Origin: Spartobacteria bacterium
GTDB taxonomy: Bacteria; Verrucomicrobiota; Verrucomicrobiia; Chthoniobacterales; UBA6821
Direction: 5' to 3'
DNA: 53,387 nt
Assembly (NCBI GenBank): GCA_947466005.1
Contig: CANIBV010000003.1
Location: forward strand, 1 to 53,387
The notes beneath the pieces were generated by a model. It worked only from the letters and a program-made list of their open reading frames with translations, was not told the DNA's origin and did not search any database. Positions 25,377-33,292 of the stretch are shown one piece after another (the stretch's first letter is position 1; every line of letters begins with the position of its first letter). A program made the translations under genes and the position numbers.

Positions 25377-25403
25377 TTCAGGCTTCAAGTTTCAGGTTTC
25401 ATC
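25377..25403. repeat. Family B tandem microrepeat, inverted orientation
   Basis: Three to four TTTCAGG/TTTCAAG units in a row (reverse complement of the CCTGAAA unit), ending 30 bases before the inositol monophosphatase start. Related arrays are at 32551-32577, 32613-32647, 40386-40418, 40862-40878 and 41634-41667. Confidence 0.7.
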
Positions 25404-25432
25404 CCTCCTCTTACTCCGCTACTGAATTGCTG

Positions 25433-26188
25433 ATGGAAGATTTACTACTCACCACCGCCCGTGATGCGGCGCTTGCCGCGGGGGGGATGATCCGGGGTCA
25501 TTTTGAGAGCGAGTTGAATGTCGATGCCGCTGAAGCGCACGACATCAAGCTCGAGCTCGACCGCCGGTCCCAAGCGCTGATCGAAGCGCTGATGCTCGGC
25601 GTCTTTCCCGACCATGCCATCTATGGTGAGGAGGGGATCCGCGGCGATCAAGGAGCGGCCGACCAGTGGATCATCGACCCGATCGACGGCACCGTGAATT
25701 TTTTCTACGGCATTCCGCATTTTGCGGTCTCCATCGCGCATCGTCACAACGGGTCCCTCACGACAGGAGTGATCTACCAGCCAATGACCGATGAACTCTG
25801 GGTCGCATCACGCGCCACCGGTCGCGTCACACTGAATGGACGCCCGATCCGTGTAAGCAGCCGCACCAAGCTCTCCGACGCGATCGTCGCCGTGGGCGTC
25901 TCGAAGACCGAGGCCTCCATCGAGAAGGGCCTCCCGGTTCTCGGGAAGATGATGCGCACCGCACGCAAGACCCGTATGATGGGAAGCGCTGCACTCGACA
26001 TTGCCTATGTAGCAAGCGGCCGCCTCGATGCCTACATCGAGAGTCAGATCAGTCTCTGGGACATTGCGGCAGGAATGCTCATGGTGGAACTCGCGGGCGG
26101 CAAAGTTGACCTGAAGCCCCACGATACGGCCGCCGATAAATATTCCGTCGTCGCCTCCAGCGGAGCCATCCCCTTCACCCACCTTTAA
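25433..26188 (+). CDS. Inositol monophosphatase family protein
   Basis: A 251-residue Mg-dependent phosphatase. The metal sites are visible: GEEG with the first Glu near residue 65, DPIDGTVNF at 82-90, and the C-terminal WDIAAGMLMVELAGG. GxxR-like MGSAALDIAYVASGRLDAYIE is the usual substrate loop. Possible substrates are inositol-1-phosphate or other sugar phosphates; the sequence alone does not separate SuhB, CysQ or histidinol-phosphate phosphatase roles. A TTG two codons upstream is possible, but the ATG at 25433 is preferred. It stands 12 bases before ispF on the same strand. Confidence 0.92.
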   Translation: MEDLLLTTARDAALAAGGMIRGHFESELNVDAAEAHDIKLELDRRSQALIEALMLGVFPDHAIYGEEGIRGDQGAADQWIIDPIDGTVNFFYGIPHFAVSIAHRHNGSLTTGVIYQPMTDELWVASRATGRVTLNGRPIRVSSRTKLSDAIVAVGVSKTEASIEKGLPVLGKMMRTARKTRMMGSAALDIAYVASGRLDAYIESQISLWDIAAGMLMVELAGGKVDLKPHDTAADKYSVVASSGAIPFTHL

Positions 26189-26199
26189 GAAGATTCCTG

Positions 26200-26694
26200 A
26201 TGATGATCATGCGCAGTGGCATCGGGTACGACGTGCATCGCCTTGAGCCGAACAGGCCGCTGGTTCTCGGCGGGGTCCAACTCGAACATCCCCAAGGGCT
26301 TGGGCTTGCCGGCCACTCCGATGCAGATGTGCTGTGTCACGCCATCGCTGACGCGATCCTGGGTGCTGCAGGCCTCCAGGATATCGGCCACTATTTTCCG
26401 AACACCGATCCCTCCCTTCGCGGCATCTCCAGCCTCGAGATTCTGCGCCGAGTGGCGGGTATACTTTCTGAAGCTGGGGCGCGGATCATCAACGTCGACT
26501 CCACGGTTGTCGCCGAGGAACCGCGCATCGGACCTTTCGTCCAGGAGATGAGGGAGCACATTGCATCCTCCTTGGGCCTCGACTCGTCACGCATCGGGGT
26601 CAAGGCCACGACCAACGAGTGCCTCGGATTCCTCGGGCGCGGGGAAGGGATAGCGGCACTCGCCACGGCCATGGTGGAGACACCCGCCGAGTAG
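26200..26694 (+). CDS. ispF: 2-C-methyl-D-erythritol 2,4-cyclodiphosphate synthase
   Basis: Forms the cyclic diphosphate in the MEP pathway of isoprenoid synthesis. The 164-residue protein carries the hallmark N terminus GIGYDVHRL with zinc-binding Asp-His, the motif LGLAGHSDADVLCHAIADAILGAAGLQDIGHYFPNTDP, and the C-terminal VKATTNECLGFLGRGEGIAALA. Three ATG codons lie in the first four positions; the third (26209) starts closest to the core, so the exact start is uncertain by three residues. It ends three bases before cysS. Confidence 0.96.
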   Translation: MMIMRSGIGYDVHRLEPNRPLVLGGVQLEHPQGLGLAGHSDADVLCHAIADAILGAAGLQDIGHYFPNTDPSLRGISSLEILRRVAGILSEAGARIINVDSTVVAEEPRIGPFVQEMREHIASSLGLDSSRIGVKATTNECLGFLGRGEGIAALATAMVETPAE

Positions 26695-26697
26695 AGG

Positions 26698-28128
26698 ATG
26701 AAGAGGATAGAGAGGATGCCGATCCCCCGTTGCTATAACACGCTCACGAGATCGCTCGAGGCCATCCAACCTCGGGTCGGCGAGGGCCAGAAACTCTCCC
26801 TCTACACCTGTGGCCCGACAGTTTACGCGCACGCCCATATTGGAAACTTCCGCGCCTACGTCTTCGAGGATCTCCTCCAGCGTCATCTTCAGGAAAGGGG
26901 CTTTATTGTCCGGCGCGTGATGAACCTCACCGATGTGGACGACAAAACCATCCGAGGCGCCCATGCGGCCGGAATAGCCCTGTCCGACTACACCCGCCCC
27001 TTCAAGGAGGCCTTTTTCCAGGATTCCAAGGAGCTGCGCCTCCTTCCTGCGGAAGCCTATCCCGCAGCAACCGATCCCGAGCAGATCGTCCGGATGATTT
27101 CGATGATCGGCACGCTGATGGATCGGGGCCACGCCTATCAGGCCGAGGATGGGTCCGTGTACTTCCGCATCGCCTCCTTTCCCGAGTATGGAAAGCTCGC
27201 CCATGTGGATCTTGAAGGTCAGCGGCCGGGCCAGCGGGTTGCCAGCGACGAGTACGACAAGGAAGCCGTCGCCGACTTTGCCCTCTGGAAGGCATGGGTC
27301 GCTGAAGATGGAGCCGTTGGTTGGGAGAGCCCGTGGGGAAAGGGTCGTCCCGGCTGGCACATCGAGTGCAGCGCCATGGCGACAGGGATGCTCGGCGAGG
27401 CCATCGACATCCATTGCGGCGGCGTGGACAACATTTTTCCCCACCACGAGGCCGAGATTGCCCAGTGCGAGTGTGCCCGCCACGGGCAGGAGCCGTTCGT
27501 CCGCTACTGGATGCACTGCGCCCACCTCATGGTCGAGGGCTCGAAGATGGCGAAGTCGGCAGGGAACTTCTTCACGCTACGCGATCTGCTTGAGAAGGGA
27601 TGGACCGGCCGCGAGGTGCGTTACGCCCTCCTAGCGGTCCACTACCGGGGCGCGCTGAATTTTACCATGGAGGGACTCGCTGCTGCACGCACAGCCCTGG
27701 CGCGACTCGATGCCTGGCGCGAGCGCCTGGCAGAAACCGCTGGTTCGGAAACCGCCACCGTGGCGCCTGATGCTGCGACGGAGGGATTCTTCACGGCTCT
27801 TGATGACGACTTGAATATCTCAAGCGCCCTCGCCGTCCTCTTCGAGACCCTCCGCGAGAGCAATCGCAGAATGGATGAAAAAAAACTGACTCCACCGCAG
27901 GCTCGAGGCCTTCTTCAGTGGCTCGCGCGGGTGGACGGAGTTCTGGCTCTCGAGCCCGATGCCAGCGCAGCGGTGATTTCAGCCGAGGTGGAGGAGCTGG
28001 TGGACGCACGCGCCGCCGCCCGCGAGGCCAAGGAGTGGAAGAAGAGCGATGCGATCCGCGATCAGATCGCCGCGCTAGGCTGGACCGTAAAAGATACAAA
28101 GGACGGACAGAAAATATTGAGGAGCTGA
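26698..28128 (+). CDS. cysS: Cysteinyl-tRNA synthetase
   Basis: Charges tRNA-Cys. The 476-residue class I enzyme has YTCGPTVYAHAHIGNFRAY, where Cys binds zinc and HIGN is the HIGH-type motif, the zinc ligands in WHIECSAMA and HHEAE, and KMAKSAGNF as the KMSKS loop. The C-terminal helical anticodon-binding region (about 360-470) is intact. An in-frame ATG at 26716 (MPIPRCYNTLTR) is an alternative start closer to the conserved N terminus. It follows ispF by three bases, and ispF-cysS adjacency is common. Confidence 0.97.
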   Translation: MKRIERMPIPRCYNTLTRSLEAIQPRVGEGQKLSLYTCGPTVYAHAHIGNFRAYVFEDLLQRHLQERGFIVRRVMNLTDVDDKTIRGAHAAGIALSDYTRPFKEAFFQDSKELRLLPAEAYPAATDPEQIVRMISMIGTLMDRGHAYQAEDGSVYFRIASFPEYGKLAHVDLEGQRPGQRVASDEYDKEAVADFALWKAWVAEDGAVGWESPWGKGRPGWHIECSAMATGMLGEAIDIHCGGVDNIFPHHEAEIAQCECARHGQEPFVRYWMHCAHLMVEGSKMAKSAGNFFTLRDLLEKGWTGREVRYALLAVHYRGALNFTMEGLAAARTALARLDAWRERLAETAGSETATVAPDAATEGFFTALDDDLNISSALAVLFETLRESNRRMDEKKLTPPQARGLLQWLARVDGVLALEPDASAAVISAEVEELVDARAAAREAKEWKKSDAIRDQIAALGWTVKDTKDGQKILRS

Positions 28129-28138
28129 AGAGATTAAT

Positions 28139-28236
28139 ATGGAACTCATGAACTCAGGAAAAAGAAGAAGCAAAAACCTCTTCCTGGTGAATTTCTTCGC
28201 ATATTGCCCCTTCTTGAGTTCCTGAGTTCCATATTT
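28139..28236. repeat. Family A tandem microrepeats as an inverted pair after cysS
   Basis: GGAACTCA-type units at 28139-28160 are matched in inverse order by the array at 28211-28236, with a 50-base spacer. Flanking bases extend the pairing: AGAGATTAATATGG before the first arm mirrors CCATTAATCTTCTCT after the second. The whole would form a long imperfect hairpin filling the gap between cysS and the next gene; it may also act as the cysS terminator. Confidence 0.78.
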
Positions 28237-28263
28237 GTTTCTTTCCATTAATCTTCTCTGCAG

Positions 28264-28950
28264 ATGTTCTCCCCCGATTCCCTACTTGATCTCGACCGCA
28301 CTGAGCACAGCGTCATTTTTGAAAATGTCACTTATGCCTGGGAGGCGATCGCAAAGATCTCGACCTATCTCCAGTTCCGACTGAAGCCAGGGATCTACGG
28401 CAAGCTCATCGGCAAGCCCTTCATCAGCGGGGCCGTCTACATAGGACCCGGCACGGTGATCGAGCACGGCGCGATGATCAAGGGGCCTGCGTGGATCGGC
28501 GAGGGATGCCAGATCCGTAACGGCGCCTACATCCGAGAGAACGTCGTGGTGGGCAACGGCGTGGTGCTCGGCAACTCCTGCGAGTTCAAGAACTGCCTCA
28601 TCTTCGACGAGGCGCAGATCCCCCACTTCAACTACGTCGGCGACTCCATCCTCGGCCACAAGGCACACCTCGGCGCCGGTGCCATCCTCTCCAATGTCCG
28701 CCTCGACCATCACCCGGTTTCAGTCGCCGCACCCGAGGGCCCCATCAATACGGGTCTCAAGAAATTCGGGGCCATCGTCGGCGACCGTGCCCAGATCGGC
28801 TGCAACGCGGTGTTGAGTCCTGGTTCGATCATCGGCCGCGACACGATTCTTTATCCCAACACATCCTGGCGGGGGGTTCTGCCGAGCAATTCGATTGGGA
28901 AGCAGGTGCCGCAGACGCTGAAAGTTATCCCCCGCCAGCCTCGCGATTGA
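28264..28950 (+). CDS. Left-handed beta-helix protein, GlmU C-terminal-like
   Basis: A 228-residue protein made mainly of hexapeptide repeats (AVYIGPGTVIEHGAMIKGPAWIGEGCQIRNGAYIRENVVVGNGVVLGNS), as in GlmU and other sugar-nucleotide acyltransferases. The segment HFNYVGDSILGHKAHLGAGAILSNVRLDH resembles the acetyl-CoA site region of GlmU (with the N-Y-V-G-D-S element), but no nucleotidyltransferase domain is present. It could be a stand-alone acetyltransferase acting on a sugar phosphate, or a partner subunit. It is the last gene of the long plus-strand run that begins at 12657. Confidence 0.8.
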   Translation: MFSPDSLLDLDRTEHSVIFENVTYAWEAIAKISTYLQFRLKPGIYGKLIGKPFISGAVYIGPGTVIEHGAMIKGPAWIGEGCQIRNGAYIRENVVVGNGVVLGNSCEFKNCLIFDEAQIPHFNYVGDSILGHKAHLGAGAILSNVRLDHHPVSVAAPEGPINTGLKKFGAIVGDRAQIGCNAVLSPGSIIGRDTILYPNTSWRGVLPSNSIGKQVPQTLKVIPRQPRD

Positions 28951-28961
28951 GGGTAGCTTGC

Positions 28962-29055
28962 GCTTTTAGCGCGGGGCGTTGTTGCTGCTCGGTCGGCGTA
29001 GGACTACTACGCCTTCCCTCTCGCGCCTAGCCCCGCATCTAAAATCCCTGCGCCT
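28962..29055 (-). repeat. Dispersed hairpin element, copy 1
   Basis: Read on the minus strand, it starts GGCGCAGGGATTTTAGATGC near 29054, has a central hairpin GGCGTAG/CTACGCC at about 28994-29012, and ends with CAACAACGCCCCGCGCTAAA, which mirrors the start (GATTTTAGATGCGGGGC). A second copy lies at 49498-49656. The element fills the gap between the beta-helix gene and the small zinc-ribbon gene. Confidence 0.65.
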
Positions 29056-29083
29056 TTGGAGCAAAGACACGTAACGCAGAAGG

Positions 29084-29359
29084 CTAACGAAGTTGCGCTC
29101 CGCATCGCGCGCACGCCTTCGGATAAAATGTGGGAACATCTTGGTCTTCTTCTGGATCGCCGTTGCAGTAAGGGCAGCGATACTGACGGGTCGATACCCA
29201 GCCGAGCGGAAGGGCGCCAACGATGAATGCAGTCATATAGAAACCCGACATTGCGTGGATCCCAATGATTGCAGCTAGTATCAGCAAGGCAGGGATAACG
29301 ATACCTAGCCAAAGAGCGATGCGCCGGCGACGTTTGAATTGCGCGAATGGAGTCGCCAT
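29084..29359 (-). CDS. Small membrane protein with C-terminal zinc ribbon
   Basis: A 91-residue protein. After a basic N terminus (FKRRRRIALW) come two hydrophobic segments at about 13-33 and 37-55. The C-terminal tail has CPYC at about 62-65 and CARC near 83-86, a four-Cys zinc-ribbon arrangement with cytosolic location likely from the positive-inside rule. No family is recognised. Another short membrane plus zinc-ribbon protein occurs at 34545-34784, but without obvious sequence identity. It is 12 bases from folA on the same strand and may be the last gene of that unit. Confidence 0.7.
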   Translation of the reverse strand: MATPFAQFKRRRRIALWLGIVIPALLILAAIIGIHAMSGFYMTAFIVGALPLGWVSTRQYRCPYCNGDPEEDQDVPTFYPKACARCGAQLR

Positions 29360-29371
29360 TTTACTAGTATA

Positions 29372-29830
29372 TTACGAAACACGTTGATACTTCCACACGG
29401 AGAAGTCATTGGTTTCCAGAACTTTAGTGCCTGTATCGAATTGTGATTCAAATTCGGGGAAACGGGTATCGCCGTCGATCGATCGGGGGACTTTGGTGAC
29501 GTAGAGTTCTTGGACTCTGGGGAGGAGGAGCCGGTAGATCTCCTCGCCGCCGATCACGAAGAGGTCTCTGCCGTCCGTCGGCTCACGGAGTTCTTCAAGG
29601 GAGCGGATGACGGTGACTCCGGAAGTGTCAGGCATGGTGCGGGAGAGGACGATATTTTCCCGACCGGGGAGTGGCTTGCCGATGGACTCGTAAGTCTTCC
29701 GGCCCATGAGGATCGCATGGCCCATGGTGGTCGCCTTGAAGAATTTGAAATCCTCGGGAAGATGCCACGGGATCGTGCCGGCATTCCCGATGACTCTATT
29801 CTCCGCCATGGCGACGATGGCTTTTATCAT
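29372..29830 (-). CDS. folA: Dihydrofolate reductase
   Basis: Reduces dihydrofolate to tetrahydrofolate with NADPH. The 152-residue protein begins MIKAIVAMAENRVIGNAGTIPWHLPEDFKFFK, with the substrate-binding Trp and Asp/Glu region, then MGRKTYESIGKPLPGRENIVLSR and VIGGEEIYRLLLP, the NADPH site. The frame continues upstream to 29968, but that extension is only a translation of the family C repeat and is not part of the enzyme. It follows thyA on the same strand, the usual pairing for thymidylate synthesis, which consumes and regenerates folate. Confidence 0.97.
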   Translation of the reverse strand: MIKAIVAMAENRVIGNAGTIPWHLPEDFKFFKATTMGHAILMGRKTYESIGKPLPGRENIVLSRTMPDTSGVTVIRSLEELREPTDGRDLFVIGGEEIYRLLLPRVQELYVTKVPRSIDGDTRFPEFESQFDTGTKVLETNDFSVWKYQRVS

Positions 29831-29856
29831 TTGCAGGAAAAGCTTGGCTGATTGAT

Positions 29857-29947
29857 GTCCCGCAGAGGCGCAGAGGCGCGGAGGAATGAAATAAATAAGA
29901 AGATTTTCTCGGGACCCTTCTCTGCGCCTCTGCGCCTCTGCGGGATA
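29857..29947. repeat. Family C tandem microrepeats as an inverted pair between thyA and folA
   Basis: Three CGCAGAGG-type units at 29857-29891 are mirrored by TCTGCGCC-type units at 29914-29947 across a 22-base AT-rich spacer. The arms are nearly perfect reverse complements, so a strong hairpin with about 30 base pairs is possible between the two co-oriented genes. A related pair is at 51112-51192. Confidence 0.85.
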
Positions 29948-29957
29948 ACTCTCATCT

Positions 29958-30752
29958 TCAAATAGCAATCGGGGCCTTGATCGCAGGGTGGGGGTCGTAG
30001 CCTTCGAGGGTGAAGTCTTCGTAGCGGAAATCCTCCAGCTTGGTTATCGCGGGATTGAGAATCATCCGTGGGAGCGGACGCGGTTCGCGCGCGAGCTGTT
30101 CATGGGCCTGGTTGAGGTGGTTCACGTAGAGGTGAAGGTCACCGAAGGTGTGGATGAATTCCTTGGCCTTCAGTCCGCAGACCTGCGCGATCATCATGGT
30201 GAGAAGGGCGTACGAGGCGATGTTGAAGGGGACTCCCAGAAAAAGATCCGCGCTGCGCTGGTAGAGCTGGCAGCTGAGTTCGCCGTTGGCGACATAGAAC
30301 TGGACGAGAGCATGGCAGGGAGCGAGGGCCATCTTGTCGATCTCTCCGGGATTCCAGGCGCTGACGATGTGGCGGCGGCTGTCCGGGTTCTTTTTCAGAT
30401 CCTCGATCACGCGCGCGATCTGGTCGATGGTACCACCTTCAGGCGTTCGCCACCGTCGCCACTGCGCGCCATAGACCGGGCCGAGATCACCGTTCGCATC
30501 AGCCCACTCATCCCAGATGGTGACTCCATGCTCCTTGAGGTAGCTGATGTTTGTGTCACCTTTGAGGAACCATAGGAGCTCGTGAATGATGGATCGGAGG
30601 TGCAGCTTCTTGGTCGTGAGGAGGGGGAATCCGTTGGTCAGGTCGAAGCGTTCCTGAGCTCCGAAGACGGAGAGCGTTCCCGTGCCGGTGCGATCGTCTT
30701 TCCGTGAGCCGTGGTCAAGGACGAGAGTGAGAAGGCGCAGGTAGGGTGTCAT
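29958..30752 (-). CDS. thyA: Thymidylate synthase
   Basis: Methylates dUMP to dTMP with methylene-tetrahydrofolate. At 264 residues it matches the E. coli length exactly. Visible signatures: DRTGTGTLSVFGAQERFDL near the N terminus, SAWNPGEIDKMALAPCHALVQFYV with the nucleophilic Cys, LYQRSADLFLGVPFNIASYALL, and HIYVNHLNQA-like LHLYVNHLNQAHEQL. It lies upstream of folA, separated by the family C repeat pair. The dihydrofolate it produces is the substrate of the folA product. Confidence 0.98.
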   Translation of the reverse strand: MTPYLRLLTLVLDHGSRKDDRTGTGTLSVFGAQERFDLTNGFPLLTTKKLHLRSIIHELLWFLKGDTNISYLKEHGVTIWDEWADANGDLGPVYGAQWRRWRTPEGGTIDQIARVIEDLKKNPDSRRHIVSAWNPGEIDKMALAPCHALVQFYVANGELSCQLYQRSADLFLGVPFNIASYALLTMMIAQVCGLKAKEFIHTFGDLHLYVNHLNQAHEQLAREPRPLPRMILNPAITKLEDFRYEDFTLEGYDPHPAIKAPIAI

Positions 30753-30827
30753 CGGAGAAGGAAAGGATGAATTATGAAGTTTGAAAGATGAAGGGAGAGG
30801 CAGTGAAGCAACATCCGATGAAAAACC

Positions 30828-31214
30828 TTAAGCTTTGTAGACGCTGTCGGGACTGAAAAGCGGCTCTTCCTGGGGAGGAAGATCGTTCCCCTGCCCGTCG
30901 AGCTCGACATAGAAGCAGCTGGCGAAACCGGTGTGGCAGGCGCCGCCGTGCTGTTCGACTTCAAAGAGCAGGGTGTCGCGGTCGCAATCGACGAACCAAC
31001 GCAGGATCTTCTGGGTGTGGCCGCTCGATTCACCTTTCTTCCAGAGCTTCTTCCGCGAGCGGCTCCAGTAGTGCATGTAACCTGATGCCACGGAGTGATG
31101 GAGGGAATCCTCGTTCATCCAGGCCATCATCAGCACCCGGCCGCCGGACTCGGAGCTCTCCTGCACAATGGCAGGAATGAGGCCGCGATCATCATATTTC
31201 AGGTTCAACTGCAT
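30828..31214 (-). CDS. hisI: Phosphoribosyl-AMP cyclohydrolase
   Basis: Opens the adenine ring of phosphoribosyl-AMP in histidine synthesis. The 128-residue protein has VLMMAWMNEDSLHHSVASGYMHYWSRSRKKLWKKGESSGH and the metal-binding C-terminal segment DCDRDTLLFEVEQHGGACHTG. The frame extends to 31262, but ATG 31214 (MQLNLKYDDRGLIPAI) fits the family N terminus and has an AGG just upstream. The phosphoribosyl-ATP pyrophosphatase domain (HisE) is not fused and no other his genes are nearby. It diverges from the roadblock-domain gene at 31297. Confidence 0.96.
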   Translation of the reverse strand: MQLNLKYDDRGLIPAIVQESSESGGRVLMMAWMNEDSLHHSVASGYMHYWSRSRKKLWKKGESSGHTQKILRWFVDCDRDTLLFEVEQHGGACHTGFASCFYVELDGQGNDLPPQEEPLFSPDSVYKA

Positions 31215-31296
31215 CCTGTCATTTCGGAGGCGATGGGGTTTCTGCGCAAGAAGATTCTCCATTGCGGAGGTCGCCGCTATTCTGGAGGATCAAGCA

Positions 31297-32574
31297 GTGG
31301 CAGCCACCTCCCTCAACGAACCCCGATACCGCTACCAGGAGGTTGCGCCGGAGCACCTGACCGTGCTTGTTTCGGAGTTGCTGGAGAAGCTGCCGGCTGA
31401 ATTCCGCAGAGAGGGAGAGACGCGGGATGGCAGCATCGACCTCCCCTGTCGCGACCTGCTCGCCGGGAATACCCCCCGCCTTTCGCTCGGGCAGTTGAAT
31501 CAACTTCTGCCCGATCTGGTCGTCATTCCCGAGGGAATGGATGACAGTCATCGGCTCAGGCTGCCAGCCGGCTGGGTCGCGCGTCATTATCGTCTCGTCA
31601 CCAAGCGTGAGGAGATTCCCCAAGAGAGGGTGGAGTGGGTAGAAAAGGGGAAAGAGGCGCAAAAAGCCGCCGCCCTATCGTCATCTGATAACCTGACAAG
31701 AGCGGAATTCAAGGGCCCAGGGAGCGAGAAGCCAGCGATCATCGAAGCAGAGGTGGCAACCATCCAGCCCTCTTCCACTGGAGAGTCCCCGACCCCCGTG
31801 AACACGGAGGAGAGGAAGACTTTGCAGGATATCCCATCCTCACCGACGATCATCGAGGCAGAGCTTTCCAGGGAGACTTATCCCTCCAAAGCCTCTCCCA
31901 AGCGCAGCCTCTTTGCTTCTCTGCCGATGTTCCGCCGCCATCAGCCGGAGGCGGCTGTCCAGCAACAATACACCCCCCCCCCCTCCACTCCCGTAGAGAA
32001 AGAGAATGGGGAGCCTTTGAAGTCTCCAAAGGCTCTGGAGCATGCAGAGCCATCAATCGCGCCAGAACAGGCCGATGACGCTTCAGCACTCACGCTGGAA
32101 TCGCTCTGGAAACTGGATCCCGAGGATCAACTTGCCGACCCCTCTGCTCTGCAGGCGCTCTTCATGACGGAGGAAAAGCTCACGCTGGACCGCGTCATCG
32201 AGATGGCCGGTCAGTTCCCGGGTCTCCGGGCCTGCGTCCTCGCGCATGGAGAGCATGTCGTCTGTGCCTCGCAGACACCAACGGGCATGGATCTGCAGAC
32301 CCTCAGCGGTCAGGCGATGACAATGCTCGCCCAGATCCGCGAATCCTCCTCGAACATGGGGCTGGGCGCCGTGCCGGCCATCACCCTGCACGCCGAACAA
32401 GGCACGCTCAGCTTCCTCCACAATGAGGAGCTGTGCCTGCTCGTGTTGCATGCCGACCGAGGCTTTGTCCCAGGGGTTCGTGAGCGCCTGCAGGAAATGC
32501 TCGGGCATCTGGCGACCGCGCGCCCTGCACTGCTTGGCAGAGCGGAGGGTGGAAACCTGAGACCTGAGACCTGA
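31297..32574 (+). CDS. Protein with C-terminal roadblock/LC7-like domain
   Basis: A 425-residue protein in three parts. Residues 1-110 form a compact region (RYRYQEVAPEHLTVLVSELL and following) with no known family. Residues about 110-260 are low-complexity, rich in Pro, Ser and Glu. Residues about 264-415 (RVIEMAGQFPGLRACVLAHG, LLVLHADRGFVPGVRERLQEML) have the alternating alpha/beta pattern of roadblock/LC7 domains, as in MglB. The frame opens at 31168, but GTG 31297 has GGAGG eight bases upstream and is the likely start. The last residues (NLRPET) and the stop are contributed by a family B repeat. It heads the cluster with ExbB-, ExbD- and TonB-like genes. Domain assignment is by pattern only. 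Confidence 0.75.
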   Translation: MAATSLNEPRYRYQEVAPEHLTVLVSELLEKLPAEFRREGETRDGSIDLPCRDLLAGNTPRLSLGQLNQLLPDLVVIPEGMDDSHRLRLPAGWVARHYRLVTKREEIPQERVEWVEKGKEAQKAAALSSSDNLTRAEFKGPGSEKPAIIEAEVATIQPSSTGESPTPVNTEERKTLQDIPSSPTIIEAELSRETYPSKASPKRSLFASLPMFRRHQPEAAVQQQYTPPPSTPVEKENGEPLKSPKALEHAEPSIAPEQADDASALTLESLWKLDPEDQLADPSALQALFMTEEKLTLDRVIEMAGQFPGLRACVLAHGEHVVCASQTPTGMDLQTLSGQAMTMLAQIRESSSNMGLGAVPAITLHAEQGTLSFLHNEELCLLVLHADRGFVPGVRERLQEMLGHLATARPALLGRAEGGNLRPET

Positions 32575-32647
32575 AATAGGGACGAGAATACCTGGGAATG
32601 ACGAGACAATCCCTTTCAGGTTTCAAGTTTCAGCTTTCAGCTTTTTT
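32551..32647. repeat. Family B tandem microrepeats as an inverted pair
   Basis: Three CCTGARA units at 32551-32577 overlap the end of the roadblock gene, and TTTCAGG/TTTCAGC units at 32613-32647 run in the opposite sense, ending 21 bases before the ExbB-like start. The arms can pair across a 35-base spacer. The T run TTTTTTT at 32642-32648 after the second arm would make this a possible terminator or attenuator inside the cluster. Confidence 0.8.
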
Positions 32648-32668
32648 TGTCCGATCTAGGCTTCTTCC

Positions 32669-33292
32669 ATGCTTGAACTTTTGCAAAAAGGCGGTCCCCT
32701 CATGTGGATCATCCTGCTCTGCAGCGTGGTGGCGCTCGGGGTTTTCCTAGAACGGCTGCTCTATCTCCACAAGGCATCGATTCGGGTTGGGGAGCTCCTT
32801 GGAGGGCTTGCGCTCCTGATTCGCAATCACCGCCTAGATGAGGCGCTCGGGGAATGCTCCGCAAGCACCGGCCCGGTCTCCCGTGTTCTGCAGGCCGCGC
32901 TCCTGCGTGCCAAAGCGGATCGTGGCGTGCTGCAGTCGATCACGTCGGATGCGGCCCTGCTGGAGATCCCGAAGCTGGAGCGCAATCTCCCAATTCTGTC
33001 CACCCTCGCCTACGTGACACCGCTCGTTGGCTTGCTGGGCACAGTCCTCGGCCTGCTGGATGCCTTTCTCATTCTCTCAGCCCATGGCGGGTATGCCACC
33101 GCCGCAGAACTCTCCCGGGGTGTTTACGAGAGCCTGCTGGATGCCGCCGCCGGACTTGGAGTGGCGATCCCCGCCTACGTTGGCCACAGCTACCTGACCT
33201 CACGCGTGAATGATATCATTCACGACATGGAGCGCGCCGCGATCGAGATAGTGAACCTGCTTCTGGATCACCGGGACGGCCCCGCTTCCTAA
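32669..33292 (+). CDS. ExbB/TolQ/MotA-family proton channel subunit
   Basis: A 207-residue inner-membrane protein with three membrane segments: about 11-33, 108-132 and 153-176. The family motif around TM2, TPLVGLLGTVLGLLDAF, keeps Thr125. In TM3 the segment is RGVYESLLDAAAGLGVAIPA: Glu154 is retained, but the Thr usual in ExbB/TolQ (E. coli ExbB T181) is Ala159, preceded by an unusual Asp158. The stop shares one base with the start of the ExbD-like gene (TAATG), so the two are translationally coupled. It probably forms a proton-driven motor with the next two genes. Confidence 0.92.
   Translation: MLELLQKGGPLMWIILLCSVVALGVFLERLLYLHKASIRVGELLGGLALLIRNHRLDEALGECSASTGPVSRVLQAALLRAKADRGVLQSITSDAALLEIPKLERNLPILSTLAYVTPLVGLLGTVLGLLDAFLILSAHGGYATAAELSRGVYESLLDAAAGLGVAIPAYVGHSYLTSRVNDIIHDMERAAIEIVNLLLDHRDGPAS

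Noticed and set aside
29831..29968. N-terminal extension of dihydrofolate reductase
   Set aside because: It translates the family C inverted repeat; the enzyme core starts at the ATG at 29830.
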